From Thelephora terrestris (taxonomy: Eukaryota > Basidiomycota > Agaricomycetes > Thelephorales > Thelephoraceae), in the NCBI GenBank assembly GCA_015956445.1, contig WIUZ02000002.1:1488001-1552000 (forward strand): a DNA stretch of 64,000 nucleotides, in the 5' to 3' direction. The notes below the pieces were generated by a model. It did not search any database, was not told where the DNA came from, and saw nothing but the letters and a program-made list of their open reading frames with translations. The first letter of the stretch is position 1; each line of letters opens with the position of its first letter. Below, in pieces: positions 35,926 to 47,610 of the stretch. The translations under genes and the position numbers were made by a program.

Positions 35926-37009
35926 GACCAGGTTTAGGGGTAGTTTATGGCCAAAAACTGGTCTGTATTTTATGATATAATGAATGTTATAGATATATTT
36001 GTATTTTCCTATTTTTATGTATTTTTCTGGGATTTTTATGAATTTTTAGGGGCAGAAAATACATTAATATTGAAATTGTGAGCCATTTAATGAATGAAAA
36101 AAATCAAAATAAATTTTATAAAATATTTATATATATTCTGGAATTTTTGGCAATTTTTTCGGAAATTTTCCGGATTTTTCCAGCCAGAAAAACCATTTTT
36201 TGGATATTTCTGGAATTAATTTACTATTTTGGGCGCTTTCTAGACCCGTGGGAATTTTTTCGGTATTTTTTACGATTTTTCCGGCATTTTTCGGAGCCTT
36301 TGAGCATATAATTTCCTTTTTTGGTAATTTTTGCCAAAAGCATTTTTGAGTTGCTTATGTAAGCCATCAAAATTTCCTTTTTTGGTAATCCATCAAATAT
36401 ATCCTAAAAAGGAATTTCCTTTTTAGGAAAGACCCCTCCAAAAGCATTTTTGAGACACTTATGTAAGCCATCAAAACTTTCCTTTTTTGGTCGGTCACAT
36501 GACCTGATTACATAAGCAACACCCACTTTTTCCAGTCACATGACCTGCTTATGTCAGCCATCAAAATTTCCTAAAAAGGAATTTCCCTTTTGGGAAATAC
36601 CTGTCCAAAAGCATTTTTGAAATGCTTATGTAAGCCATCAAAACTTTCCTTTTTTGGTCAGTCACATGACCTGCTTACATAACCAAATCCCACTTTTTTC
36701 AGTCACATGACCTGCTTATGTCAGCCATCAAAAATTTCCCTTTTGGGAAATTTTTGATCGGAAATTCCCACAGTCTATTTTTCATTATATAAGCAATCCA
36801 CTCTCCCGGGTCATCCACACTGTCGGTACCTGCCTAATTGGGAACACCAGTGCCCAGTCAGCTGGGTCCTAGTCCCCCCCATAATTTTGATTAATACTCT
36901 ATGAGTAAAATTTTCCCCCTTGGGGGCATTGAGAAACTTATGAGAAAAATCATTCACTTTTAAGACAAAACATCACAAAGTCTTAATCTTTTTAATAAGT
37001 ACTACTGAC

Positions 37010-39135
37010 TGTTGACCCCGAACGTCCTAATTTTTTCGAGGTGGAAGCCCCGGGAATTTGCGAGTGCAGCACTGGTGTATGATGTGAACCGAAGTACTGA
37101 GGACGTGTCGACCGTAACGACGAGACTTTTGCATGGATGAGATGGAAACACGGAACAAGTACTGAATCGATCATAATGGCCCAATGTCGGGTTTTTACAG
37201 CGATAAGCGGATGGGCAGGCATAACTTGGAAGATGTGCGGAGCGGTCAAATGAGACTCTGTGGGTACACTACTAGGCGAACGTTGCGTTCAAAGATACAC
37301 CTCTGTGTATTCGTGAGTTCAAGGTCCACAGATTTTCGATCTTTCCTTCTTCAAAGCGTTCTTCACAGCATTTCATTTCGTGATCGACCCCATGCGGGGC
37401 CGTCACGGTTATGAAGATGTTTCGCCGTGGATCGATTCACCTTTGCAAATTGTTGGAAACCAACCAACATCCTTGGCTTCGGTGAGGGTAACTACGGATA
37501 CCCGTTCACTTCTTTCCTTGGCTCAGCCTCAGCGTCAACAAAGTCATCTTGAGCCTTGGCATCATGCGTGGAGAGGACGTCGCATCTGAAAACTGGTGTC
37601 AACCTCACCGTTACTGGCGAGAGGCACCATCAAGCATGTGAATCGACCACACGCGACGCGCATTCCCCATATTAACAATCTCTGGCAGGGTTCCACAAGG
37701 CTTCGGGAGCGGTGTAGGATCGAGTAGATGATAGGATGGGTGGTTTGGGTGGAAGCCTGGTGTAGGCACGAGGGTGGATTTGAATCGGCTTGTACTGACA
37801 CGAGGAAGGGTTCGGGGTTGTGCGCAGGGGCACGAGGGTGGGTTCCAGCGTTTCGGCGATGGCTTTTGACGTGTTTCTCGGCAGGTGGAAATAAACAGTC
37901 AAGTGTTGTCGAGATCGACGCCAAGACCGCTTAGAACACTGATGGTGCTCGCACGTTTTGGCTGGCATCAACAAATGTTCTCCAGGTCGGCTTGATCTGC
38001 GGTGAACTGGGCGAAGGTGGAAGGTCCTCATCTCCAGGATATGCTATTAGAGAAGGTAAGCGAGCACTTGTTTTGGAGGATGAGAAATTTAGACTCACAG
38101 AGACCAGGAATTGCGGTTATGGGCGGTATCACTCCAAAGATCTGAGCCAGCGCCTTTGACCGTTTCCCGAGTGTTCCAATGCGTCAAAATGTTGATCGGT
38201 GATCCCCAACAAGGGCGGTTGTTGGTGGATGGCAAATGGCCAGGAGCTGAGCTTCAGTCAGAGGTCTGCCTTCTGTCGAATTGGTTAGTGAATTCCGATG
38301 CCGTTCCAGCTACGAAACGCAGACGCACGCCCCGAGTCGCTAATCCAATCTGCGAACACGCCCCAGCCTTCTATGCTCAGTCCACCGACACCCATCATCT
38401 CTCCGCTGAAGATGAATCCGGGGATGCGTTGAGTGGATGGGTTTCTTGATCGCCTTTTCGAGGATCTTTATATCACCCGCACATCGCCTGTATCAATGAC
38501 GACATATTGACCAGCCTCAGGCAGTTGGAACTTGACGAGTCGCTTGTCTGAGGTTGCTGTTGATGGGGTGGTCTGTCTTTGGAAAGGACCAGAGCCAACA
38601 CGAGATCTGCTTGGCAGAGAAGGGGTCGAGAACCCGGAATTATCGCGTGGAGATTATTTTCTGATTATTATGGCCGTGATTGTTAGGGGAAAAGGCGAAC
38701 GAGCGGCAACTCCTCCGGAGAACGGTGATCCGCCTTTGCTGGGCTTCCATCCTACAGACGGTTGCGGATCTGATGGAAGTCCCCATTGGCCATTGGTCGG
38801 TGTGAGCAGTCCTGTCTGTGAGCGGTTGGATGAGAAACTGGGGTCACTGGGGGGTTTTCGTGGGAGGTTTCCGCTGCTGGAGCCGGAACGTAGCAGACTG
38901 GATGATGAGGCGGTGGGTGGCAAGGGGGGCTGCCCTCTCGGCGGTGGTGGGAGTGGCGGAAGGTTGTATCAGACGGAAGGTGTGGGTGTGGGGGTATTCG
39001 TGGGCGGAGTGCCGTTTTACCTGTTGGGGAATGGAAGTGGGGGGACAGAGACTCCGGACTGTCGCCCAGGCTCTTGTCTTGACTTATCTGTACGGGCCGA
39101 CTCAGGTCCATCGCGAACGAGCCGAGGTAGACCTT
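37010..39135 (-). other. unassigned region with a Ser/Pro-rich minus-strand reading
   Basis: The minus strand from about 38923 to 38654 reads as a low-complexity Ser/Pro protein (ASSSSLLRSGSSSGNLPRKP). I found no conserved domain on either side, and no family match for 37010-38500. It could be part of a regulatory protein gene or simple-sequence coincidence. Confidence 0.3.
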
Positions 39136-39139
39136 CCTT

Positions 39140-39770
39140 CCGACACCTGCGCAGCGGCCAGATGTTCCAAAGCGTCAGTCTTGCGATCGCCGGAGCCACG
39201 GGGAGGACTCACTTCATCCTTCGCAAAAGGAATCACCACCGATGCCTCCCCTCTGGTTTGCGTGCTGTGACAAAGGATTCGTCCGGATGATTATAGCTTC
39301 CCACGAGTTCGTGGGGATATGGCTCTCATCCCACTTTCACACCTCCTCGGCGTCTCCCAAGTCTTCAGCTTCAGGGACGTACGCCGCGCTCCTCACCAGA
39401 AACGGAGGGCGCGGATTGGGCTGACGTCGTGAGCTGATCTGATCGTGACGGCGCAGGGCGCTGGTCCCCGAGTCCACCAGAAGTTTTTCCTTGAGAGTTA
39501 TTTCCCACGGCGGTGAAGGGATCTTTCCGGAAACACCGTTCTCTTTTTGAGAGGTGGGTGCAAAACGCGCAGCGTAAACTCCAGGTGGTTGTGGGATTGC
39601 GAGATGACTCACAAGCGGCGGAAACAGAGGGAACTCCATTCCAGCGGAAATAGATAGTAGGGTCAAGCGTGCTGTGTCACTGTTAGAGCTGTGAAACCGC
39701 AGAAAATGACGTTGAAATTGAATTCAGTGAACCTCATCCGGCAAACAGCGTCATGTGATCAGCCGCATCA
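39140..39770 (+). repeat. dispersed repeat C, copy 2 (partner 32486-33145)
   Basis: The match begins near the phrase CTGCGCAGCGGCCAGATGTTC and runs through GGTCCCCGAGTCCACCAG and GTAAACTCCAGGTGGTTGTG to about 39770, with small deletions relative to the other copy. No intact frame was recognised in either copy. Confidence 0.8.
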
Positions 39771-39970
39771 CTACAGTAAGTCAGTATTAGTAATAGTATT
39801 ACGCATATGTCAGATGCTGAAACCTTCATTCTCAGGAGATTGGGGCTGATCAGGAAATTAAATAAGGCCAATTGGACCGTAATTATTTTAGACGTGATGG
39901 AAAGCCATCCCGTGGAGAGGGAAAGAGGAAGTCGCGGAGGTTTTTCCTGGCTGATGCGCTAATCGTGGAG

Positions 39971-41733
39971 TCAAAACACTGGAAGGTCCCCCCAACAGCA
40001 GTCCCCCCCCCTCAAATCCTCCTCCAAATTCGCTCTGAAATCCGAGGCTGGATTCCAGCCTAGTTCTGACTCCAGGAAGCGGGGATACGCCGACAATTCC
40101 ATCCATCCCTGCTGTCTGCTTTCCTCGTTCCAGCACGAATGACTAGATCCGTAGACATCGTTGCACTGCATCGCCAACTGCGATCCGTCGAATTGGATGG
40201 CCTGAGACGCAGGGTGCTGTGAACTTGGTTTGTGAGAGAGTACATGACTATAGCTCTGGAACTCGTGATAGCCGGGCGACGTTGAAAAGAAAGAATCCGG
40301 AGCAGACTGCAAAGCTAGAGCCGTATGCTGGAAATCATCGAAAGCGGGGGTCGGGATCGGTAAAGACGCTTGTAAGGAACTTAGGTTTCTCGACCCCTGA
40401 GATGATAAAGATGTTGCAGCGCCGAGATAATATGGTGATGAAGGTGAGGAACTGTGGGAGGGGGAAGTGGCTGAGGGGTATGATGACCCACGTTCATCCA
40501 ATGAAATTGCGGGCAGGAAAGCGTCGAGATAGGATGGGGATATTCCTGATTTTGAGACCTGCGATGCGTCTTGGCTCCTGGAGGGCGAATGACTACAGGG
40601 GTCTAGAGGTGCCAGCTGGGTCGTCGAAGAGGCTGCTCAAGTATGAAGGTTCCTCTGGTACGGTTGACCAGGCCTATCCGCGGATGGCTGGTCTCTCCGA
40701 GTCCTCGAGCGCCTTTTCCTCTCCATACCGTTCATCTTCTGGAGTCGATAGACCAAACTAGGGTTTTTAATGGAAGTTGTCGGTTGCGATCCTGAATTGG
40801 GAACGCGTGACCTGTCCACAAACGACGCCTTCCCCTTGCCTGTGAGTTTTGGTACCAAATATGTCAGCGGGAGGCATGATGGAGACGGGACAAATTAGAA
40901 AAACCTGATGGATCGTGGAAATAGTGCAGGTAAAACGCGAATTTGTTGTCATCGGTGAAGGGCCGGTCGGCTTGACCGTTGCCAATCTAAGGTCACGGTC
41001 AATTGAAATTGTCCAAGAAATTGACATCACCAAACTTACCAGGTCCCAATACAAAGGGGTCAGACCATCCATCTCGGACTGGGATCGAACGATCAGGTGC
41101 ACCCGGATCTCTTCCTAGATAAAGCGGGCGATGAGAAAAGCTCAGAGTCGTTTCAACTCCACACACTCGATGCAACTGTTCTACCACGGTGGACCACACG
41201 TGATTTTTGGGCGTACCTAGTACGTCTGCGGAGGGGTTCACGGCCGCTACAATGACAAGATGGCGCGTCGCAGGTCCACGGCCAAAAGTTGCCGACAATG
41301 CCTGAACATGTGAGTCGATCAGAGCATAGGCGGTGGAAACCAGCTCAACTTTACCTCAATCGCGGAGGCAACGTTTACAGGAGAGATTGTGGTTTCACTG
41401 TGAGGGCTGAAAACAACATGTGGGATATCATTCGGTGGCCGACAATAAGCGTTATCGGAAGAGGGGTTGAATGGAGCTTGTTGGGACGTGGTCATCCACA
41501 ACGTCTCGGCCTGGGGTCACGGTCAGCGGGTGAGAGGGAGTAAGAATAGACTGACTCACAGGGACGGTAGGGTTCGCAGCTTGGATGGCATTGAGAAGAG
41601 ACGGGAGGTAAGCATCTGTTACATGCTGCCAAAGGGAAGCCAAGCTGCTCGAATCCTCGATCAAGAATAGAATTGCAGCGGCGTCTCTGGGACGGTTGAA
41701 GATAGTGTCGATAGCAGCAGAAGGCGAAGACAT
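39971..41733 (-). CDS. von Willebrand A-like domain protein, Mediator MED25-type candidate
   Basis: From a start at 41733 the minus strand reads SAAIDTIFNRPRDAAAILFL, IEDSSSLASLW and DAYLPSLLNAIQAANPTVP. It continues through correctly phased short introns to AETLWMTTSQQAPFNPSS, PHVVFSPHSETTISPVNV and GRGPATRHLVIVAAVNPSAD, and then a region rich in Ser and Pro (SATSPSHSSSPSSPYYLGAA) ending at 39971. A leading ILFLIEDS strand and a later RHLVIVAA strand match the layout of the vWA fold used by fungal MED25-like Mediator subunits. MED25 links activators to RNA polymerase II. The exon chain between about 40900 and 40500 is uncertain, and the Ser/Pro tail could be a separate gene. Confidence 0.45.
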
Positions 41734-41739
41734 TCGGAC

Positions 41740-42495
41740 CAAATGCAGGGGAGGATGGTAGTGGTCTAGAGGGGGGTTCATAAGAGAAGAAACAAGACTG
41801 TGAACATTCCGAGAGGGCGAGAGAGGTTCCGTCGTGACTAGTGATGCGGGACCCCGAGACGGACAATCTGCGAGGTTTGCGAGCCAATGGCGCAACGTGG
41901 AATCCTGGATGGCTGGGGTGTTCTAGGGTGTTCTGCTTTATTTATTTATTTAATTTTATTACAGAGTGAAGTTATGTTCTCCGGATCAGAATCCTCATTC
42001 CATTGCAGCCCATACCTGTGCGTGCACGCGTTGATATAGATAAGCGCCTTTCGTGATTGTCGAGGATGATGACCCCTCTTCCCGTGTCGGATGCTTTAGC
42101 GTACCGCGAGTATGTCGTGTGCCCCTTAACCCCAGACCCCGTGCTTCGTTATCTAAGTTCAGGTCCATCTGGGGACATATCCTTACCTCACTGTCCGACG
42201 AATCTGGAAGCACAAGAATTGCAACGCAACCGTGGGAACAGTGTTCCAAATTCACTTACTAACATGCGACGACCGTCAGCCGCTGTCTTGCTCAGTTGCA
42301 TCCCGGTCGCATCTAATCAGGATGTTCAACCTTCATGGAGGGGTTTTAACATCATCTTCAATTAGTACCCAAAATTCAGAATATAAAACATTGAAGTAAA
42401 CGCGTAGTGTCGTTAAGAATCGTAGAAAATATCTATTTTCACCCTACCTATCGCCAGTCGCCGACCGTTCGAATCAATGCAGCGGTTTGAGCTTC
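41740..42495. other. no recognised gene
   Basis: An AT-rich stretch near 41935-41975 (TTTATTTATTTAATTTT) separates neighbouring genes. Short frames on both strands show no motif. Confidence 0.4.
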
Positions 42496-42499
42496 GCGT

Positions 42500-42870
42500 T
42501 CTTGTTCATGGGGACGCAGCGCCTAAATCAGTACGGAAGAAATTTGGTGGGCCAGTACTTGGCGTGTGTGCGAGCGGGAACAGCGGCTGAAGAGAAGTTG
42601 AGCGCGTAGCAGCACAGGCAACGGAATGTAGACGGAAAATCTGACATCCAAGAGGAGCCAAGCCGTCTGAGGGAAAGTGAACAGGAGAAGGAATTGTTGC
42701 CCAAAAGTACCAACGGGTTGGACAGCAGGCCAAGCAAAGCTGATTCAATCCGTCAGTCGCATAGCGATGTGAGAGGTCTGTTCGAACATACGTGAAGTTT
42801 ACAAGACCGAATCCGAAAGAAGCCAACAGAGCCTGGAAAGGCGTGGACCCAGCGTCAACAACGCCGTGGA
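42500..42870 (-). pseudogene. fragment of an MFS sugar/inositol transporter
   Basis: The minus strand reads STPFQALLASFGFGLVNF, then after a likely intron FGQQFLLLFTFPQTAWLLL and FSVYIPLP. This matches the middle membrane helices of fungal MFS sugar/myo-inositol transporters, including the conserved D-T-F-G-R-R to LLLFTFP stretch with the RR replaced by QQ. Only about 120 codons remain, with no N- or C-terminal domains nearby, so it is a relic. Confidence 0.55.
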
Positions 42871-42872
42871 CG

Positions 42873-42945
42873 CTAGTCATCCGCGTTGACGTACGTCAGG
42901 AACGGCTTAGACGACGCCGTGCGGAAGTTGGATTCTGTAACGAAT
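42873..42945 (-). pseudogene. isolated last exon of a paralog of the gene at 55733-56310
   Basis: A splice acceptor (TTCCAG at about 42946-42951) leads into FVTESNFRTASSKPFLTYVN and ADD-stop. The terminal exon at 55733-56310 reads FVTEFTFCTALSKPCPTHVD and MDD-stop after an equivalent acceptor with the same phase. The first exon is missing; instead the sequence joins the end of the bHLH gene. Confidence 0.65.
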
Positions 42946-42960
42946 CTGGAAGGAAGGTAG

Positions 42961-44327
42961 TCAATTACAACGGTTAAACTTGCTGTAGAAGGGCCCCCAC
43001 CGAACGACTGGAGGCCTCTCAAGGATCTCTGGTGCGCCACTAAACAATCTGTAGTTTCCAACAGGGCTTTCCCGACTTCCAATGCCGTCGCTTCTCTCGT
43101 GTCCTACTACGCCATGTTCCGTATACTGAGGCTGCTGAGAGGTGGGGAATCCGTTGGAGAGACCGCCATCAAAGGGGCTGCAAACGGGGCTTGTTCCGCC
43201 GCTGCTGTTAGGAGGAGTGAACCGACCGGTCGGGTTGCTGTACCACCCTGGAGTAGCCTTTTGATCCGCCTCAGCGGCAAGTTGTGCCAAAATGTGCGAT
43301 GGCAATTGTCCGCTACTGTAGGGCTGGGGGACGTTGTAACCAAGCCGAGATGGGCAGCCGTCGTATATCATCGCCGGGTTCTCATAAGAGGCTGGGGACT
43401 GTTGGGTCGCAATAATTGGGCGCCCGGGGGGGAAATGCTGGGGCGATACCGCGCGTGGGTGCTGACGCCCAGGAGCTAGTTGGCTGTGAGCGTGGTAAAG
43501 CTGGGAACCGCCCGCGGCTTGCTGGGGAAGAGGTTGTACGGCGCAGTTTTGTTGAACGAGAAGAGGTGGCGCATTGTGAACAAATTGGTGACTCGGGGAA
43601 GGAGGGGCTGACAAGGGGGACGTGCTACGTTTGATCATGTTGACAACAGCAGCACGGGCGACGTCCTCCAAGTCTTCAAAAGAGTGGGTGTGAAAATCAT
43701 CCTCGTTGTCTTCCATGTTCTGATTGTCTTCCTGTTGACCGGTGGGGAGAACAACCACAACTTCACCGTCAAGCACCGAGCGGAAGCCATCGCCACGGGC
43801 GGGCTCCTCCAGGCGGGGAATACCAGATTGATCACGCCATTCGTTCAGTTCCCGACGAAGGGCGTTGGTTTCCGCCTTGAAGATGCGAAGTTCACGAGCA
43901 GCAATCAGCCTGTGATGGCGAGATGCGTGGATGTGCGCAATCGACAAGTTGACAATAGATGACTTGGAAGGGCGAGGAATTTGGGAGAGGTTTGGCAAAA
44001 GAGCAGCGAGGTCCTAAAGCGATAGTTGAGCGATTTTGTAGACGCAATTGGGCGGCACGTGCTTACCAAGAAACGACTGTTGAGGGTCTTGCGACGCCGC
44101 CTCTCCGCTGCGCTGTGGGTCGCCCTTCGCTCGGCGGTATTTTCGCGCCCGTTGGGCTTCCTCTTTCCGGCAGGAGCAGGGGGGATTGTAGCAGAGTTGA
44201 AACCGGGGTGAATAACTTCAGAAAGAGGTTGAGAGATCGAAGAGGGCGTCGATGAGGAAGACTGAGCAGAAGGTGAAGCAGGAGCACTGTCTGAGGGGCT
44301 GGAGGGAATCTGGACATATGCAGCCAT
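42961..44327 (-). CDS. bHLH transcription factor
   Basis: Start MAAYVQIPSSPSDSAPASPS at 44327 (an upstream in-frame ATG at 44399 is possible). Exon 1 ends at 44067, a 53-bp intron follows (44066-44014), and exon 2 runs from 44013 to the stop near 42961. The bHLH domain straddles the intron: ERRATHSAAERRRRKTLNSR forms the basic region and helix 1, then DLAALLPNLSQIPRPSKSSI and VNLSIAHIHASRHHRLIAAR complete the loop and helix 2. A short coiled-coil-like extension (LRIFKAETNALRRELNEW) follows. The C-terminal half is rich in Ser, Pro and Gln, as in activation regions. The frame is open throughout, so the gene looks intact. It should act in the nucleus on E-box DNA as a dimer; targets are unknown. 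Confidence 0.85.
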
Positions 44328-45589
44328 TGCGAGAAGCAGCGATGAAGGGTAAGGGAAGGGGTGGGTGACCGGTGGGGTGGGTGTCGGCGCTAAAAGCACG
44401 CGAGCGTGAACTCAAGTGGAAACTTAATAGCAAAATCGAGAGAGTTAACGGGAGATGGATAATGCGGGAGAGGCAAAATGCCAGTCGCGAGTATAACTAA
44501 AGCGTACGGCTATCGCTTGCTTACTTTGGGGCGGGAATGGCGGGGGGGGGGAAGGAGTGGGCAAAGGGTCGCGAGGAGCAGCTGCAGCCCAGTTTTTATA
44601 ATTATTGGGGTTACAATGGGAGCACTTTTATATTTGACCTGGGTTGTCCTCACAATTATAATTGCAACTTTAACCCAGCAAGAATTATAAATGTAGCCTC
44701 CCCTTGCCTGACGTCCCATCCATCGTACTGGGTACTGGCCCATTGCTTTGGACCCAGGGAATTGATGGGCTGATGGGATATGCCCAGTGCTTCGGGCACA
44801 TGCTGGTGCCACAACCGTGGGAAATCATTTCCCACGCTCCTGCCCTTTGTTGCTGACATAGGCTGGTCATGTGACCTACCAAAAGGGGGTAATTTTGATG
44901 GCTTATATAAGCAAGTCATGTGACTGACCAAAAAAGGAAAGTTTTGATGGCTTACATAAGCGTCTCAAAAATGCTTTTGGAGGGGTTTTTCCCAAAAAGG
45001 AATTTCCTTTTTAGGATATATTTGATGGATTACCAAAAAAGGAAATTTTGATGGCTTACATAAGCAACTCAAAAATGATTTTGACAAAAATTCCCAAAAA
45101 AGAAATTTCCCTTTTAGGAAAGTCTTTCCAAAAAAGGCAATTTGATGGCTTATGTAAGCAACTTGAAAATGCTTTTGGCAAAAATTACCAAAAAAGGAAA
45201 TTTCCTAAAAAGGAAATTATATGCCAGAAAAATCGGAAAAATGCCAGAAAAATTCTAAAAAATACCGAAAAAATTCCCATGGGTCTAGAAAGTGCCTAAA
45301 ATGGTCAATTAATTCCAAAAATATCGAAAAAATGGTTTTTCTGGCTGGATAAATCCGGAAAAATTCCGAAAAAATTACCAAAAAATCCAGAATATGTATA
45401 AATATTTTATAAAAATTAAATTTTTTTTTTTGCCCATTGAACAGCTCACAATTTTGATATTAATGTATTTTCTGCCCCTAAAAATCCAGAAAAATCTCCA
45501 AAAATTAATGAAAAATTGAAAATTACATATATATCCATAATCTTTGCTATATCATAAAATACAGACCCATTTGTGGTCATAAACTAGCC

Positions 45590-45975
45590 CTAGACCTAAA
45601 CCTAGTCCTGGACCTAACCTAACCTAACCTGAACCTAAACCTAAACCTGAACCTAAACCTAAACCTGAACCTAAACCTAAACCTGAACCTAAACCTAAAC
45701 CTGAACCTAAACCTGGGCCTGCCCTAATCCTAACCTAACCCTAACCCTAAACCTAAACCTAACCTGCCCTAAACCTAGCCTAACCTAACCTAACCCTGAA
45801 CTTAAACCTAACCTAAACCTAAACCTAACCTAAACCTAAACATAACCTAAACCTACACCTAACCTAACCTAACCTAACCTAACCTAACCTAACCTAACCC
45901 TAAACCTGAACCTAACCTCGCCTAGTTTGGCCTTATCTTATCTTATCTTATCTTATCTTATCTTATCTTATCTTA
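45590..45975 (+). repeat. telomere-like CCTAA/CCTAAA arrays, left arm of second giant foldback
   Basis: CCTAAA units with CCTGAA variants (about 45630-45720) and CCTAA units (about 45860-45900) precede a TTATC tract (about 45935-45975). Confidence 0.85.
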
Positions 45976-46974
45976 CCCAGCCTAAACCTAACCTATCCCA
46001 GACTAGCCTAAACTGACATAGTCCACTTAACCTAGTTCATCACAGATCACTCAACCTAACCTAACCCAAAGTGGTCCACCTGCCCAACCCAATGCAACTT
46101 GACTTGATCTTATCTAATCAGCTGTCATCTTATCTGCACTTAATCTAAACACCTTAGCTGACCAACATCTAACCCAACCTCACCCAGCTCACCAGCACAT
46201 GACTGGGCTATAGGAACACACTATCAGCTGTACCATCCCATATCCTGTATCCAACTGTCACTCAAGCACAACAACTGTGGTGGACCTACAAGTTAGTGGG
46301 CCTACCAGCCCACAGACCCACAACTGTAGACTGCTCACTCAGTGGAGACACCTGTTATCCAACCTCACCCTGTGTTCTGTGCCAGACCACAACTTCACCA
46401 CAACTCAAGTTCAGCCACCTGGCTGAAACATGTGCTCTCAGGCTTACAAATCCATGGATGCGTAACTGGTAGTCTATATCTATTTGGCTTGCAGGTTCAG
46501 CCAGGTGATTAAACTTGAGTTGTGGTGAAGTTGTGGTCTGGCACAGAACACCGGGTGGGGGTAGTACATGGTGAGGTTGGATAATGGATGTCTCTACTGA
46601 GTGAACAACTGAGTGAACAGTCTATAGTTGTGGGTCTGTGGGCTTATAGGTCCACTAACTTGTAGGTCCACCACAGTTGTTGTGCTTGGTTGACAGTTGG
46701 ATATGGGACATGGGATGGTGCAGCTCACGGTGTGTTCCCATAGCCCAGTTATGTGCTAGTGAGCCAGGTGAGGTTGAGTCAGATGTTGGTTAGCTAGGGT
46801 ATTTATATTAAGGTTAGATAAGATAACAGCTGATTAGATGAGATCAAGTCAAGTTGCATCAGGCTAGGTCAGGTGGACCACCCTAGGTTAGGTTAGGTTG
46901 GATGATCTGTGTGGTGGATTAGGTTAAGTGGACTATGTCAGGTCAGGTTAGGCTGGGTTAGGTTAGGTAAGACA

Positions 46975-47610
46975 TGGTAAAATAAGATAAGATAAGATGA
47001 GATAAAATAAGATAAGGCCAAACAAGGCCAGGTCAGGGTTAGGACTAGGTGAGGTTAGAATTGGGTTAGGCTTAGGGCAGGTTAGGTTTAGGTTTAGGTT
47101 TGGTCCTAGGCTAGGTTCTGTGCTAGGTTAGGTTTAGTGCTAGGTTAGGTTTAGGGCAGGCTAGGTTTAGGGCAGGTTAGGTTAGGGGTAGGTTGAGTTA
47201 GGGTAGGGTAAGTTGAGGTTGAGGTTAGGTTTAGATTCAAGTTTAGGTTTAGAGCAGGTTCAAAATAAGATAAGATAAGATAAGATAAGATAAGGCCAAA
47301 CTAGGCGAGGTTAGGTTCAGGGTTAGGTTAGGTTAGGTTAGGTTAGGTTAGGTGTAGGTTTAGGTTATGTTTAGGTTTAGGTTAGGTTTAGGTTTAGGTT
47401 AGGTTTAAGTTCAGGGTTAGGTTAGGTTAGGCTAGGTTTAGGGCAGGTTAGGTTTAGGTTTAGGGTTAGGGTTAGGTTAGGATTAGGGCAGGCCCAGGTT
47501 TAGGTTCAGGTTTAGGTTTAGGTTCAGGTTTAGGTTTAGGTTCAGGTTTAGGTTTAGGTTCAGGTTAGGTTAGGTTAGGTCCAGGACTAGGTTTAGGTCT
47601 AGGGCTAGTT
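46975..47610 (+). repeat. telomere-like TTAGG/TTTAGG and GATAA arrays, right arm of second giant foldback
   Basis: Two GATAA tracts (about 46980-47020 and 47265-47300) are each followed by TTAGG and TTTAGG-rich sequence. Only one has a counterpart in the left arm, so the right arm gained a segment. Confidence 0.8.

Larger units (their letters stand above)
33405..37009. mobile_element. 3.6-kb giant foldback element with telomere-like arrays
   Basis: Two arms of about 1.77 kb are almost perfect reverse complements around a loop of roughly 70 bp near 35207. The outer ends are GTCAGTAGTACTTATTAAAAAG and its inverse. From outside in, each arm holds about five copies of a TTTTGATGGCTTACATAAGC-type word mixed with GGTCATGTGACTG and AAAAAGGAAA words. 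Then come an AT-rich block, a CCTAA/CCTAAA array, a TTATC array and a core shared with the element at 44576-48619. No transposase is encoded. The palindromic ends hide any target duplication; a TA duplication around GTACTTATT is possible. Superfamily unknown. Confidence 0.85.

Noticed and set aside
38532-39290. Long plus-strand frame of about 250 codons
   Set aside because: Its last part lies in a dispersed repeat and its middle is the complement of a low-complexity Ser/Pro reading. There is no start context or family.
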